Shown piece after piece: positions 25,859 to 33,969 of a stretch of 64,000 nt of DNA. The position numbers and the translations under genes were made by a program. The stretch comes from Klebsiella ornithinolytica NBRC 105727 = ATCC 31898 (GTDB lineage Bacteria > Pseudomonadota > Gammaproteobacteria > Enterobacterales > Enterobacteriaceae). The notes beneath the pieces are model-generated. The model was not told where the DNA came from, searched no databases, and saw only the letters and a list, made by a program, of their open reading frames with translations. Each line of letters begins with the position of its first letter. The stretch's first letter is position 1. The stretch spans positions 124,001-188,000 of the forward strand of contig NZ_BCYR01000007.1 of the NCBI RefSeq assembly GCF_001598295.1. The letters are read 5' to 3'.

Positions 25859-27277
25859 TTAAGCGCCGTAACGTTCGACCCAGCGCAAAATGGCTTTTTC
25901 AAAACAGGCAAACGGCGGGTGGACGATGCCGGCGCCGATCATACCGATGCCCGCATCTTTGTGGGCGATGGCGGTATTGATCACCGGCAGAATACCGCTG
26001 CTGCCGACGCGGGTAATATCGATAGCGGTCGGCACACCCATAAACCCGAGCAGCGGGATAGTGACGTTGGGGTTTTCACCGAGGGTGATTTCACGCATCT
26101 GGCGGGAGAAATCGATGGCCTCGTCCACCGTTCCGCCAACCAGTGCGACGATGGCCGGTGCCGTTGCCATAGCGAAACCGCCAATGCCGTAGGTTTCGGT
26201 AATCGCGCTATCGCCGATATCGAGACCGGAATCCTCCGGCTTATAACCGGCAAACATCGGGCCGATCACCTGCTGCGCCGGGCCGGTGAACCACTCTCCC
26301 GGCAACCCGCTGACTCGCAGACCGAACTCGACGCCGTTACGCGCCATGGTGGTAACGACGGTGCTGTACTCAATGCCGTGGGCGGCATCCATCGCGGCTT
26401 TACACATCGCCATCCACGTCGGGCCGGAGAAATAGTCGCTGCTGGCGACGAATTCAAAGACTTCACGCTGCTGTTCGACCGGATAGCCGGCCTGAATAAT
26501 GCCCGGCGTCAGCGCCTGGATCAGTAGCGTGGTACCGGCATTGTTGCGGTTGTGGCACTCATCGCCCATATGCAGGGCCTGCGCCAGCATCAGGCGCAGA
26601 TCGATTTCGCCAATCACCTTCATGGCGTCGCGCAGCATCGGCCCCTGGACGTCACGCATCCAGTTCAGACGGTCGATAACGCTCTGGTCGTTAGCCCCCA
26701 TGCGCAGGATCTTCGCCATCTGCTCGCTCATGTTGGTATAAGCGATGTTGCCGTAGGTTTTGTTCTCGACAATATGCATAAACATGGAGGCGGAGGTGAC
26801 GCCGGCCATAGACCCGACGCAGTCATGTTCGTGACATGGCGAGAAGGTGATTTCACCTGAAGCGGCCAGTTCGGCGGCATCAGCCAGATTGTTTGCCAGC
26901 CCTTCAAATACCAGCGCGCCGGTGATCGCACCTTTCATCGCTCCGCACATCTTTTCCCACGTTACCGGCGGCCCGGCGTGGAGAATGGTTTTTGCCGTCA
27001 TCCCAGGCACCACGTTGATGGCCTGGTCGAAGCCCGTGAGGACCGGATGCGACTGGATAATGCGTTCCAGCGCCTGCTGGTTGGCGGCGGCGATTTTATC
27101 CGCCAGCGCGGAGTCGGCAAGCGCGTCGAGGGCATTGACCACCCGCATATTGCCCTGGCCTGGCGGCGTCCAGTCGAGCTGGGTCACCGCCGTATGCTGC
27201 TTTTTCAGATCATCGCTGAACATCGCGATCCCGACATTAATAACGTTCAGCGGCTGGCTGAATAGTGACTGATTCAT
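25859..27277 (-). CDS. allG: AllG (YlbE/DUF1116) carbamoyltransferase subunit
   Basis: 472 residues of the DUF1116 family. Conserved blocks: GMTAKTILHAGPP, TFSPCHEHDCVGSMAGVTS, GDECHNRNNAGTTL, and GLDIGDSAITETYGIGG. E. coli AllG (YlbE) is one of three proteins now reported as required for oxamate carbamoyltransferase (AllFGH). The start overlaps the allF stop (TGATG), so subunits are made in coupled fashion. Cytoplasmic, no signal. Confidence 0.87.
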   Translation of the reverse strand: MNQSLFSQPLNVINVGIAMFSDDLKKQHTAVTQLDWTPPGQGNMRVVNALDALADSALADKIAAANQQALERIIQSHPVLTGFDQAINVVPGMTAKTILHAGPPVTWEKMCGAMKGAITGALVFEGLANNLADAAELAASGEITFSPCHEHDCVGSMAGVTSASMFMHIVENKTYGNIAYTNMSEQMAKILRMGANDQSVIDRLNWMRDVQGPMLRDAMKVIGEIDLRLMLAQALHMGDECHNRNNAGTTLLIQALTPGIIQAGYPVEQQREVFEFVASSDYFSGPTWMAMCKAAMDAAHGIEYSTVVTTMARNGVEFGLRVSGLPGEWFTGPAQQVIGPMFAGYKPEDSGLDIGDSAITETYGIGGFAMATAPAIVALVGGTVDEAIDFSRQMREITLGENPNVTIPLLGFMGVPTAIDITRVGSSGILPVINTAIAHKDAGIGMIGAGIVHPPFACFEKAILRWVERYGA

Positions 27278-28824
27278 CAGGCGTTCTCCCCTTTGCAGAT
27301 AAGTTCACGCGCCAGCAGGCCGGTCTCGGTACTGCTGTTGGCCAGAATGACGCCCGCCTCGCTAAGCATCAGGCGCTGTTGTTCCCGCGATGGCGTATCG
27401 ATATCGGTGCCTAAAACGTAAGCGAGGATCGTCAGCCGACGGCCATCGGCGGCGGCAATGGCTTTTGCCTCTTTGATCGCCTCGATCGTCGACCCGACCG
27501 GATCTTCATGCGACCCAAAGCCCAGCACGAAGTCCATCACGATCGCCGCAACTTCTGGATCGCGCGCTTCCTGCAGCAGGCGGCTGATGCGGTTGGTTGG
27601 GTCGATCATCGGGTGCGGTTTACCATTGGTGAAGTCGTCATCGCCGAAATCGAGGAAGGTGTGCTTGATGCTGTGGTTGATATCGCTCAGGCGATAAGCC
27701 GGATCCGGCTGAATGTTACTGTAAACTTCGGCCTGTTTTTCCAGGACGGCGAACATGGTTTCGTCGCACAGCGTGCCGCCGCAGAACAGGCCGCGAATGT
27801 ATTTCTGCTGCGGCGTGAGCTGTGCACGAATTTCAGCAATCAATGCCGGGTCCAGCGGGGGCAAATCGAGATTTTGTTGCTTAACGCCGCTCAGCAGTAC
27901 CGCCTTCAGCGCCGCTTCTCTGGTGCCGCGGGCAAACTGCAGACCTTGCTCATCGGCCGGTGGTTCGGCGCGGCCCAGGAAGCACACGACAACCGGTTTA
28001 CGGCAGGCGCGTGCGCGCTCCAGCACTTTTTTCGCCACGGTCGGGGCGGGCGGCTTGGAGACGAGGGCGATAATTTCCGTTTGCGGATCCGCTTCCAGCA
28101 TCTGAATGGCATCGAGCATCATCATGCCGCCGATTTTTTCACTCAGGTCGCGACCGCCGGTGCCGATAAGTTGTGATATGCCGCCGCCGAACGCGTGAAT
28201 ACGCACGCTCAGCTCCTGGCTACCGGTGCCAGAGGCGCCGATAATACCGATGTTGCCGCGGCGTGCCGCATTTGCGAAGCACAGACCGGTGCCGTTAATG
28301 ATGGCGGTCCCGCAGTCTGGCCCCATCAGCAGCAAACCTTTCTCATGGGCCAGTTGTTTCAGCGCGCGTTCGTCCTCGAGAGAGACGTTATCGGAAAACA
28401 ACATCACGTTGAGACCGTTTTGTAACGCCTGTCGTGCTTCGCGGGCGGCGAACAGTCCGTTGACTGAGATAACCGCCATATTGCTGTCCGGAAGATGTTT
28501 TTTAGCGCTGGCGAGGGTGGCATAGCGCGCTTCGTGCTGGCCGCTTTGCGCTTTTTGGCTAAATAGCGCTTCGATCCCGGAGAGAATTTGCTCGTTATCG
28601 GCGCCGTCCTGGCCATTAATGACGATCATCAGGTCGCCGTTTTTCGCTGCTTCCAGCTCCGGCGTCAGCAGTCCCAGATTCTTCAGGACTCCTTTGTTCA
28701 TTTCGGTCGCCATCGCTACAAATGCCTGCTCTACGCCGTCGATCTTATTGGCGCGGGTGGATATCGACATTAATGAGACGGAATCAAAATAGGTATTCTT
28801 CTTCACGACTATTTTAACTGACAT
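27277..28824 (-). CDS. allF: AllF (FdrA) acyl-CoA-synthetase-like carbamoyltransferase subunit
   Basis: 515 residues of the FdrA family. It has two succinyl-CoA-ligase-like Rossmann parts: GNIGIIGASGTGSQELSVRI and QLIGTGGRDLSEKIGG in the middle, and VAAIVMDFVLGFGSHEDPVG near the end. FdrA was first found as a multicopy suppressor of FtsH defects and is now assigned to oxamate carbamoyltransferase with AllG and AllH. GGAGGG precedes ATG 28824 at good spacing. Its first 11 bases overlap the end of allH and its stop overlaps allG. Confidence 0.87.
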   Translation of the reverse strand: MSVKIVVKKNTYFDSVSLMSISTRANKIDGVEQAFVAMATEMNKGVLKNLGLLTPELEAAKNGDLMIVINGQDGADNEQILSGIEALFSQKAQSGQHEARYATLASAKKHLPDSNMAVISVNGLFAAREARQALQNGLNVMLFSDNVSLEDERALKQLAHEKGLLLMGPDCGTAIINGTGLCFANAARRGNIGIIGASGTGSQELSVRIHAFGGGISQLIGTGGRDLSEKIGGMMMLDAIQMLEADPQTEIIALVSKPPAPTVAKKVLERARACRKPVVVCFLGRAEPPADEQGLQFARGTREAALKAVLLSGVKQQNLDLPPLDPALIAEIRAQLTPQQKYIRGLFCGGTLCDETMFAVLEKQAEVYSNIQPDPAYRLSDINHSIKHTFLDFGDDDFTNGKPHPMIDPTNRISRLLQEARDPEVAAIVMDFVLGFGSHEDPVGSTIEAIKEAKAIAAADGRRLTILAYVLGTDIDTPSREQQRLMLSEAGVILANSSTETGLLARELICKGENA

Positions 28825-29677
28825 AATTCCCTCCATACGTTTGGCTCAGCGCGCAGGCATCCGCCATGCCCAATAGCATGTCGCTGCCGGAACTTGAGCC
28901 AATATTTTTAATATCGGCAATTGCCGCAATAGAAAAGATTGTCGGTTGATTAATCATGAGGTTAATCAACCCGGCGATACTTTCGCGATAGCGCTGATTA
29001 ATAGCTGCCTCCAGCGTAATCGCGCTGAGCGGCGTGGTGTTATGTCTGGCACACTGCAGCGCCGCTAAAAATTCATCCCGGTATTGATTAGCCGGATGTC
29101 CGTTAATAAATAAAATAACGCTAAGGCCTACCAGGTAATCATCCGCCGATGGCGTCAGGCCAATACCTAGTCCGAGCATATTAGCGATGGCGGCACTGAT
29201 ATTTTTATTTTGCCGAAGGGCGTTAAATAATGTTTTCCGGCGATGCTGTAATTCGCACCCCATCGCTTTATAAAACGGGTTGTCGCCGCGATAAAGAAAT
29301 AAGGTATCGTCCTCATGCAGTTGCTCAATGATAATGTTTTGCCAGCGTCGCCAGGCTATCCGGGTCAATGCTGCCGCGCTTAATACGGCCGTTGGCATTT
29401 GCCAGCGCTCACAGCGCTGGAGGTCTATCCATTTATCATTGCCAATATACATTCCTGAATCGGTGAACCGGACGCTTTCCCCTGGCCGGAACAGGTTGTC
29501 AAAGTAGGTGAGTGCTAACCTACAGCTGTTGGGCGCATTGTCATATGCGGCGCACAGCAGCGTCAGGAGCCCTGGCTTGTCGGGAATCCGCAGGTTGACC
29601 GCACGCGAGAAGACCTGCTCGACCCGTCCGCCGCCGCGTTGAGTGAGAAAGCTCTCATCCGCAGTTAGCGCTTGCAC
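28814..29677 (-). CDS. allH: AllH (YlbF/DUF2877) carbamoyltransferase subunit
   Basis: About 287 residues. The DUF2877 signature GLGIGLTPSADDYLVGLSVIL is present, as is SSSGSDMLLGMADAC near the C-terminus (E. coli YlbF has GPGLTPSHDDTLSG and GHTSGADTLLG). Third subunit of the predicted carbamoyltransferase. The start is doubtful: the only standard codon near the N-terminus is GTG 29677, which has no ribosome site. An AAGGAG seven bases upstream of an in-frame ATC (29701-29699) is perfectly placed. If ATC is used, eight residues are added. It overlaps allF by 11 bases. Confidence 0.85.
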   Translation of the reverse strand: MQALTADESFLTQRGGGRVEQVFSRAVNLRIPDKPGLLTLLCAAYDNAPNSCRLALTYFDNLFRPGESVRFTDSGMYIGNDKWIDLQRCERWQMPTAVLSAAALTRIAWRRWQNIIIEQLHEDDTLFLYRGDNPFYKAMGCELQHRRKTLFNALRQNKNISAAIANMLGLGIGLTPSADDYLVGLSVILFINGHPANQYRDEFLAALQCARHNTTPLSAITLEAAINQRYRESIAGLINLMINQPTIFSIAAIADIKNIGSSSGSDMLLGMADACALSQTYGGNYVS

Positions 29678-29716
29678 ACACCGCCGTAAGGAGGTGTCGA
29701 TGGCCGTTCTCCTTCC

Positions 29717-30322
29717 TCAGGCGCCGGCGGCAACCAGCAGGTGGGCGATTTCAGCAAAGCCCTTATCCCACGCCAGTTCCAGCGGCGTTTTGCCATATTT
29801 ATCGGTCATATGGGGATTGGCGCCGTGGTCCAGCAGCAGCTTAACGATCTCCTGCTGCGTTGCGCCGCCATCGTTTAAAACAATCGCTTCCAGCAGCGGC
29901 GTCCAGCCGACAAAGTTAGTGTGGTTGACGTTAATATCGGTTTCGGTCAACAGAATTTTTACGATCTCAAGATGACCCTTTTCGCAGGCCGGCGTCAGAC
30001 CGACGCCACCGAAACGGCTTAAACGCGTAAGGTCAGGTTTCGCTGGCAGAATTAAATGCAGCAGCTCGACGTCATTATTCAGGCAGCTCAGTAAGAACGG
30101 GTTAAAACAGGTCTGGTCCTGCTTATCAATATCGACACCAGCGGCAATGAGCACAGACACGCAGGCATAATGTTTATTCAGGCTGGCCAGAGTAATAGCG
30201 GTTCGCCCCTGGCGATTGCTGGCATTAATATCGACGCCACGGGCTAAACAGGTTTTTAATTGTTCGACATTGCCTTGCTCCGCAGCCAAAAGATATTCAG
30301 CAATAATATTTTCCGTGGTCAT
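29717..30322 (-). CDS. Ankyrin-repeat protein, first gene of the allHFGK-like operon
   Basis: 201 residues, almost entirely ankyrin repeats (about five): AAEQGNVEQLKTCLARGVDI, RTAITLASLNKHYACVSVLI, FNPFLLSCLNNDVELLHLIL, LTPACEKGHLEIVKILLTET and GKTPLELAWDKGFAEIAHLL. No signal peptide, so cytoplasmic. AGGAG lies seven bases before the second of two adjacent ATGs (30322). Ankyrin repeats bind protein partners; the partner here may be one of the coupled enzymes, which is inference. It ends 15 bases before the possible allH start, in the same reading frame. Confidence 0.8.
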   Translation of the reverse strand: MTTENIIAEYLLAAEQGNVEQLKTCLARGVDINASNRQGRTAITLASLNKHYACVSVLIAAGVDIDKQDQTCFNPFLLSCLNNDVELLHLILPAKPDLTRLSRFGGVGLTPACEKGHLEIVKILLTETDINVNHTNFVGWTPLLEAIVLNDGGATQQEIVKLLLDHGANPHMTDKYGKTPLELAWDKGFAEIAHLLVAAGA

Positions 30323-30325
30323 CAT

Positions 30326-30579
30326 CTTACTCCTGTGGTGGCGGCTGAGACTTTTTGATGACCTGAGCATAGCAACCAAAAATAGATAAAAGAACCCGCT
30401 TAAATTTTATTCGCGATAACCCCACTCATTGTTGAATATTTTTTAATAATGGATGCAGACTGTGCGGCAGTGCAATGTTTGTTTCTTGCATGCGATTTCC
30501 CGTAATTCAAGAGGGGATTATTTCTATATAGTTCCCGAACGAAACCAATTTCCACGACCACTATCACGAGGGGGAAGAG
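30326..30579. promoter_or_regulatory. Divergent control region of the allHFGK-like operon
   Basis: A 254-base AT-rich region between the minus-strand operon and the plus-strand DUF1097 gene. It must hold promoters for both and is a natural target for the LysR protein encoded at 31231. I did not identify a specific operator. Confidence 0.45.
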
Positions 30580-31074
30580 ATGAACGGACTCACCGCAACG
30601 GGGATTACTGTCGGCATTTGTGCCGGGATCTGGCAGCTGATCTCCTCGCAGGTTGGGCTTGATCCGCGCTGGGGATTGCTTGGCACGATCGGCTTTGTCG
30701 CCTTTTGCAGTTTTTATGCGGCAGGCGGCGGTAAAGAGGGGTTTGTGAAGAGTCTTTTTGTCAACTACACCGGCGCCGCGTGGGCATTTCTGGCGGCGAT
30801 GGCCGCGGGTGGGCTGACTGCCGCCACCGGGATATCATCCTTCTGGGCCAGCGTTATCACCACGGTGCCGTTCTCCGCGGTGATTGTCTGGCAGGGGCGC
30901 TTTTCCCTCACCGCGTTTATTCCCGGCGGCTTTCTTGGCATGACGCTGTTTTTCGCCTCCGGGATGAACTGGCCGGTGACGCTGCTGGGTTTTTTGGCCG
31001 GCAACGGCGTGGGGCTGATTTCCGAATATACCGGTCGTAAACTGAGCGAGGCAACCTCAAAAAGCTCGCGCTGA
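30580..31074 (+). CDS. DUF1097 inner-membrane protein (YcdZ-like)
   Basis: 164 residues with about five membrane helices. GICAGIWQLISSQVGLDPRWGLL, then GGGKEGFVKSLFVNYTGAAWAF and FIPGGFLGMTLFFA are characteristic of DUF1097. Function unknown. GAGGGGGAAGAG precedes the ATG. Divergent from the carbamoyltransferase operon, so it may be a transport or accessory protein for the same substrate. Note that the operon contains no other obvious transporter. Confidence 0.75.
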   Translation: MNGLTATGITVGICAGIWQLISSQVGLDPRWGLLGTIGFVAFCSFYAAGGGKEGFVKSLFVNYTGAAWAFLAAMAAGGLTAATGISSFWASVITTVPFSAVIVWQGRFSLTAFIPGGFLGMTLFFASGMNWPVTLLGFLAGNGVGLISEYTGRKLSEATSKSSR

Positions 31075-31230
31075 ACCATGACGCCGCGGAGAATTTCGCG
31101 GCCCGCGCGGGCCGACAATTCGCATGGTGTTAAAAGATATTCAAAAATGATTGCCCGATGGCAGGGACAGGAAATAGAGTCGATTGCAGAGTGGGGCTAA
31201 TGAGCGGTTGACGAAAGCAGGAGCGGGCCA

Positions 31231-32190
31231 ATGAACTCAATTTTTACTGAAGAAAATCTGCTGGCGTTTACCACGGCGGCGCGCTTTGGCAGTTTCAGCA
31301 AAGCCGCAGACGAGCTGGGGCTGACGACATCAGCCATCAGCTACACCATCAAGCGCATGGAGACGGGGCTGGACGTGGTGCTGTTTACCCGTAATACCCG
31401 TAGCATCGAGCTGACCGAGTCCGGCTACTATCTTTTCCGTAAGGCCACGGATTTGCTCAATGATTTCCATGCCATCAAGCGCAGCATAGATACCATAGCC
31501 CAGGGGATTGAGGCCCGGGTCCGTATCTGCATCAACCAGCTGCTTTATACGCCGCGGCACACGGCGCGTCTGTTGCAGGTGCTCAAAAAACAGTTTCCAA
31601 CCTGCCAGATTACCGTTACCACGGAGGTGTATAACGGCGTCTGGGATGCGATAATTAATCAGCAGGCTAATATCGCGATTGGCGCGCCGGATACGCTGCT
31701 CGACGGCGGCGGCATTGACTACACTGAAATTGGTGCCATTCGTTGGGTCTTCGCCATTGCCCCGGATCATCCGCTGGCGTTTATGCCGGAACCCATAGCG
31801 GAAAGCCAGCTACGGCTTTACCCCAATATTATGGTGGAGGACACCGCCAGCACCATTAATAAGAAAGTGGGTTGGTTACTGCACGGGCAGGAGGCGATTC
31901 TGGTGCCGGACTTTAATACCAAATGCCAGTGCCAGATCCTCGGTGAAGGCATTGGTTTTCTGCCGGATTATATGGTTCGTGAGGCCATGGCGGAAAACCG
32001 GCTGATTACCCGCCAGATTCATAACCCGCGCCAGGATTCAGGAATGCTGCTGGCGACCCAGCATGCGGCCAGTGGGCAGGTGACGCAGTGGATAAAGAAA
32101 GAGTTTCGCCCCGGTGGGATATTAACTGCTATCTATAGCGATTTACTTCACCGCGAGACGACGATGAAATCGTTTCAATCTATTTCCTGA
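31231..32190 (+). CDS. LysR-family regulator
   Basis: 319 residues. N-terminal winged helix: LLAFTTAARFGSFSKAADELGLTTSAISYTIKRMETGLDVVLFTRNTRSIELTESG, the standard LysR HTH. The effector-binding domain starts near residue 92 (ARVRICINQLL). It probably controls the adjacent carbamoyltransferase operon and DUF1097 gene, in response to a pathway metabolite. That is inference from position. It lies 157 bases after the DUF1097 gene. Confidence 0.85.
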   Translation: MNSIFTEENLLAFTTAARFGSFSKAADELGLTTSAISYTIKRMETGLDVVLFTRNTRSIELTESGYYLFRKATDLLNDFHAIKRSIDTIAQGIEARVRICINQLLYTPRHTARLLQVLKKQFPTCQITVTTEVYNGVWDAIINQQANIAIGAPDTLLDGGGIDYTEIGAIRWVFAIAPDHPLAFMPEPIAESQLRLYPNIMVEDTASTINKKVGWLLHGQEAILVPDFNTKCQCQILGEGIGFLPDYMVREAMAENRLITRQIHNPRQDSGMLLATQHAASGQVTQWIKKEFRPGGILTAIYSDLLHRETTMKSFQSIS

Positions 32191-32205
32191 AATTTTTCTG
32201 GAATA

Positions 32206-32242
32206 CCTTATGTGTTATAACACCAGATATAAAAACATAAGG
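32206..32242. promoter_or_regulatory. Nested palindromes upstream of the PliG-like gene
   Basis: CCTTATGT (32206-32213) and ACATAAGG (32235-32242) are perfect inverted arms. Inside, GTGTTATAACAC (32212-32223) is a perfect 12-base palindrome, and a half copy GGTGTTA follows (32241-32247). GATATAAAA between them could be a -10. It looks like an operator or an overlapping terminator. Confidence 0.45.
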
Positions 32243-32252
32243 TGTTAATTAA

Positions 32253-32666
32253 ATGAAAAATTTAAAGTTAATTGTTGGTAGCTTGATCTGCGCTGGTTGT
32301 TTATTCGCACCATTATCTGTCATGGCGGGTTATAAGATAAATACAATCCCGGTTCATTTCGATAAAGGTACCAGCGGAACCACCATTAAAAATGCCCTGA
32401 GCGGCGCCGATGTGAAAGATTACACGCTGGTGGCGAAAGCTGGTCAGCTAATGCACGTCACCATGAAGAGCAAATGGCCCCATCCTTATTTCAACGTGAT
32501 CAACCCCGCGAACGAAACCATTTTTAATGGCTCGATGACAGAAGGTGCTTTTGAGCAGCGTCTCGAAACCAACGGAAAATATACCGTCCGCGTGTATCAG
32601 ATGGGCGGCGCGCGCGATGAAGGAAAAACCAGTGCCTATGAGCTGGCCTTGAAAGTCACGGACTGA
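32253..32666 (+). CDS. PliG-like periplasmic lysozyme-inhibitor family protein
   Basis: 137 residues with signal peptide (MKNLKLIVGSLICAGCLFAP ... VMA cleavage). The mature part IPVHFDKGTSGTTIKNALSGADVKDYTLVAKAGQ resembles E. coli PliG (FRKGHSSAQYSGEIKGYDYDTYTFYAKKGQ). The end GKYTVRVYQMGGARDEGKTSAYELALKV matches GKYELRVLQTRNDARKNKTKKYNVDI. PliG blocks goose-type lysozyme. Similar proteins are often mislabelled DNA breaking-rejoining proteins. Target specificity unproven. Followed by a strong terminator. Confidence 0.65.
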   Translation: MKNLKLIVGSLICAGCLFAPLSVMAGYKINTIPVHFDKGTSGTTIKNALSGADVKDYTLVAKAGQLMHVTMKSKWPHPYFNVINPANETIFNGSMTEGAFEQRLETNGKYTVRVYQMGGARDEGKTSAYELALKVTD

Positions 32667-32683
32667 CTTTTCCAGTATGCAAC

Positions 32684-32730
32684 CGCCGTCTTCACGCTGC
32701 GCCGCGGGCCGGGTGAAGACGGCGTTTTTT
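32684..32730 (+). terminator. Terminator of the PliG-like gene
   Basis: CGCCGTCTTCAC (32684-32695) pairs with GTGAAGACGGCG (32713-32724), a perfect 12-pair stem followed by TTTTTT. Confidence 0.9.
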
Positions 32731-32738
32731 ACGCGTAT

Positions 32739-33269
32739 TTACCCCGCATAAGGGACACCCAGCTCCCATCTCGACTGCCAGTGGGCGATATACTGGCAGG
32801 CCACGGCTTTCTGATGACGTATCACCACGACGTTTTCACTATTTTTTGTTTCGGCGGACGGAGCATAGTTAAATGACCCGGTTTCAACCGTCGCCCCATC
32901 GGCAATAATCGTCTTATCGTGTTGGATGTGATAGTGGCCATCAATACGTAATGCCACCCCGTGCTCCGCAACATACTTCATTATCTTTTGGCTGGCTTCC
33001 ACCGCGTTGCGTCTTTTATCGACCACGATTTGCACCTTGACGCCGCGGTCATGGGCGGCGACAAGCGCCCGCGCAATATCAGGCGCCTGAAAAGAGTAGG
33101 CAATCATCTGGATCGAGGTTTGCGCCTGATTAATGGTCTCTAATACCAGTTGGCGGGCAGAGCCTTCGGGGGAAAAACCTACCTCTATATCGGGCGCCGC
33201 CGCAACCTGCGAAGAGAAGGAAAGTGCGAGCGCCGGAAGGGCGAATTTCAGCGAAAGGAGACGCGACAT
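32739..33269 (-). CDS. Nuc-type phospholipase-D-family endonuclease, exported
   Basis: 176 residues with signal peptide (MSRLLSLKFALPALALSFSS, cleavage after VAAA). A single HKD motif, H-D-K-T-I-I-A-D, followed by GATVETGSFNYAPSA, is the catalytic core of the Nuc endonuclease of plasmid pKM101. Such enzymes are homodimers that share one active site and cut DNA and RNA without metal. The size (about 155 mature residues) matches Nuc. Presumed periplasmic; the role could be scavenging or defence against foreign DNA. No operon partner. Confidence 0.85.
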   Translation of the reverse strand: MSRLLSLKFALPALALSFSSQVAAAPDIEVGFSPEGSARQLVLETINQAQTSIQMIAYSFQAPDIARALVAAHDRGVKVQIVVDKRRNAVEASQKIMKYVAEHGVALRIDGHYHIQHDKTIIADGATVETGSFNYAPSAETKNSENVVVIRHQKAVACQYIAHWQSRWELGVPYAG

Positions 33270-33854
33270 ATCGGGTTGCCTTGCGGGGCACGATGAAAGA
33301 TGTGAGCAGTCTATGCCCCTGCGATGGTCATGGGAATAGACCTGCCGGGCGGTACACGGCGGCGTGTGCGAGCCAGGTGAGCGTGGTCATCACGCTAACA
33401 TGTTGAAACCGTTAGCCTGATACCGGCAGCGGATGACAAAGCGGGCGCTCTTTTCCTCTCATCATGACGGGAGTGAAAATCGGATCAATTTGTAACGGCC
33501 CTCCTGAAAGGATCGCTGACGTTTCAAATCCCCCTCTTCTTTAGGCGGAAAATCTTCTCTGGCGGATTGCCAGCGGCGGGCCTGTGACTTGTCTGCAAAC
33601 TGCTGGGCGCCTCTCATTTTTTGCGCGTTTATGCCGCAATGTTAGATATCTGTCAAAGTTCTGTTATCAGACGGTTTTAAAATTTTCATTTCAGTTATTT
33701 AATTATAAAAGTTTCATATGTGTTGTTAATGAAATAAAACGTCTGAAATTTTCCGGGTGATAAATCGTATGTTTTATGAACTGCTGTTTTAATAATTCAC
33801 TAAAAAACCACTGAATTAGGTGGTTCTGATAAACATGTGCAAAAACAGCGCGCT

Positions 33855-33871
33855 CAGAAGTGAAACTTCTG
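33855..33871. promoter_or_regulatory. Palindrome upstream of the CUT2 importer
   Basis: CAGAAGTGAAACTTCTG is a perfect inverted repeat with 7-base arms around GAA. It is a candidate operator or short RNA hairpin, about 100 bases before the binding-protein gene. Confidence 0.4.
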
Positions 33872-33908
33872 GCTGGCGATCCGGCAGGTATCAGCAACAC
33901 GCATTTAC

Positions 33909-33927
33909 GAAATGAATCTTTCATTTC
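33909..33927. promoter_or_regulatory. Candidate operator of the CUT2 importer
   Basis: GAAATGAATCTTTCATTTC has perfect 7-base arms around ATCTT, 42 bases before the binding-protein ATG. The GAAA...TTTC pattern is of the kind bound by RpiR-type or similar sugar regulators. No regulator gene is adjacent. Confidence 0.45.
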
Positions 33928-33969
33928 ATCTCAATGAACTGGCATATCACTGAACCCCAAGGAACAACT

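Larger units (their letters stand above)
33270..33969. other. 700-base non-coding stretch upstream of the CUT2 importer
   Basis: No convincing gene; a 73-codon minus-strand frame at 33703-33924 has no ribosome site. The right half is AT-rich and contains two perfect-arm palindromes, listed separately. Room for a long leader or a small RNA, but I cannot show one. Confidence 0.4.

Noticed and set aside
23398-31074. A complete allantoin degradation locus
   Set aside because: No allantoinase, allantoate amidohydrolase, ureidoglycolate dehydrogenase or glyoxylate genes are present; only the AllFGHK part is found.
32253-32666. Label DNA breaking-rejoining protein for the small exported protein
   Set aside because: The protein has a signal peptide and resembles PliG; there is no recombinase or nuclease motif.
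33703-33924. 73-codon minus-strand frame upstream of the CUT2 importer
   Set aside because: It covers the palindromic promoter region, lacks a ribosome site and has no family features.
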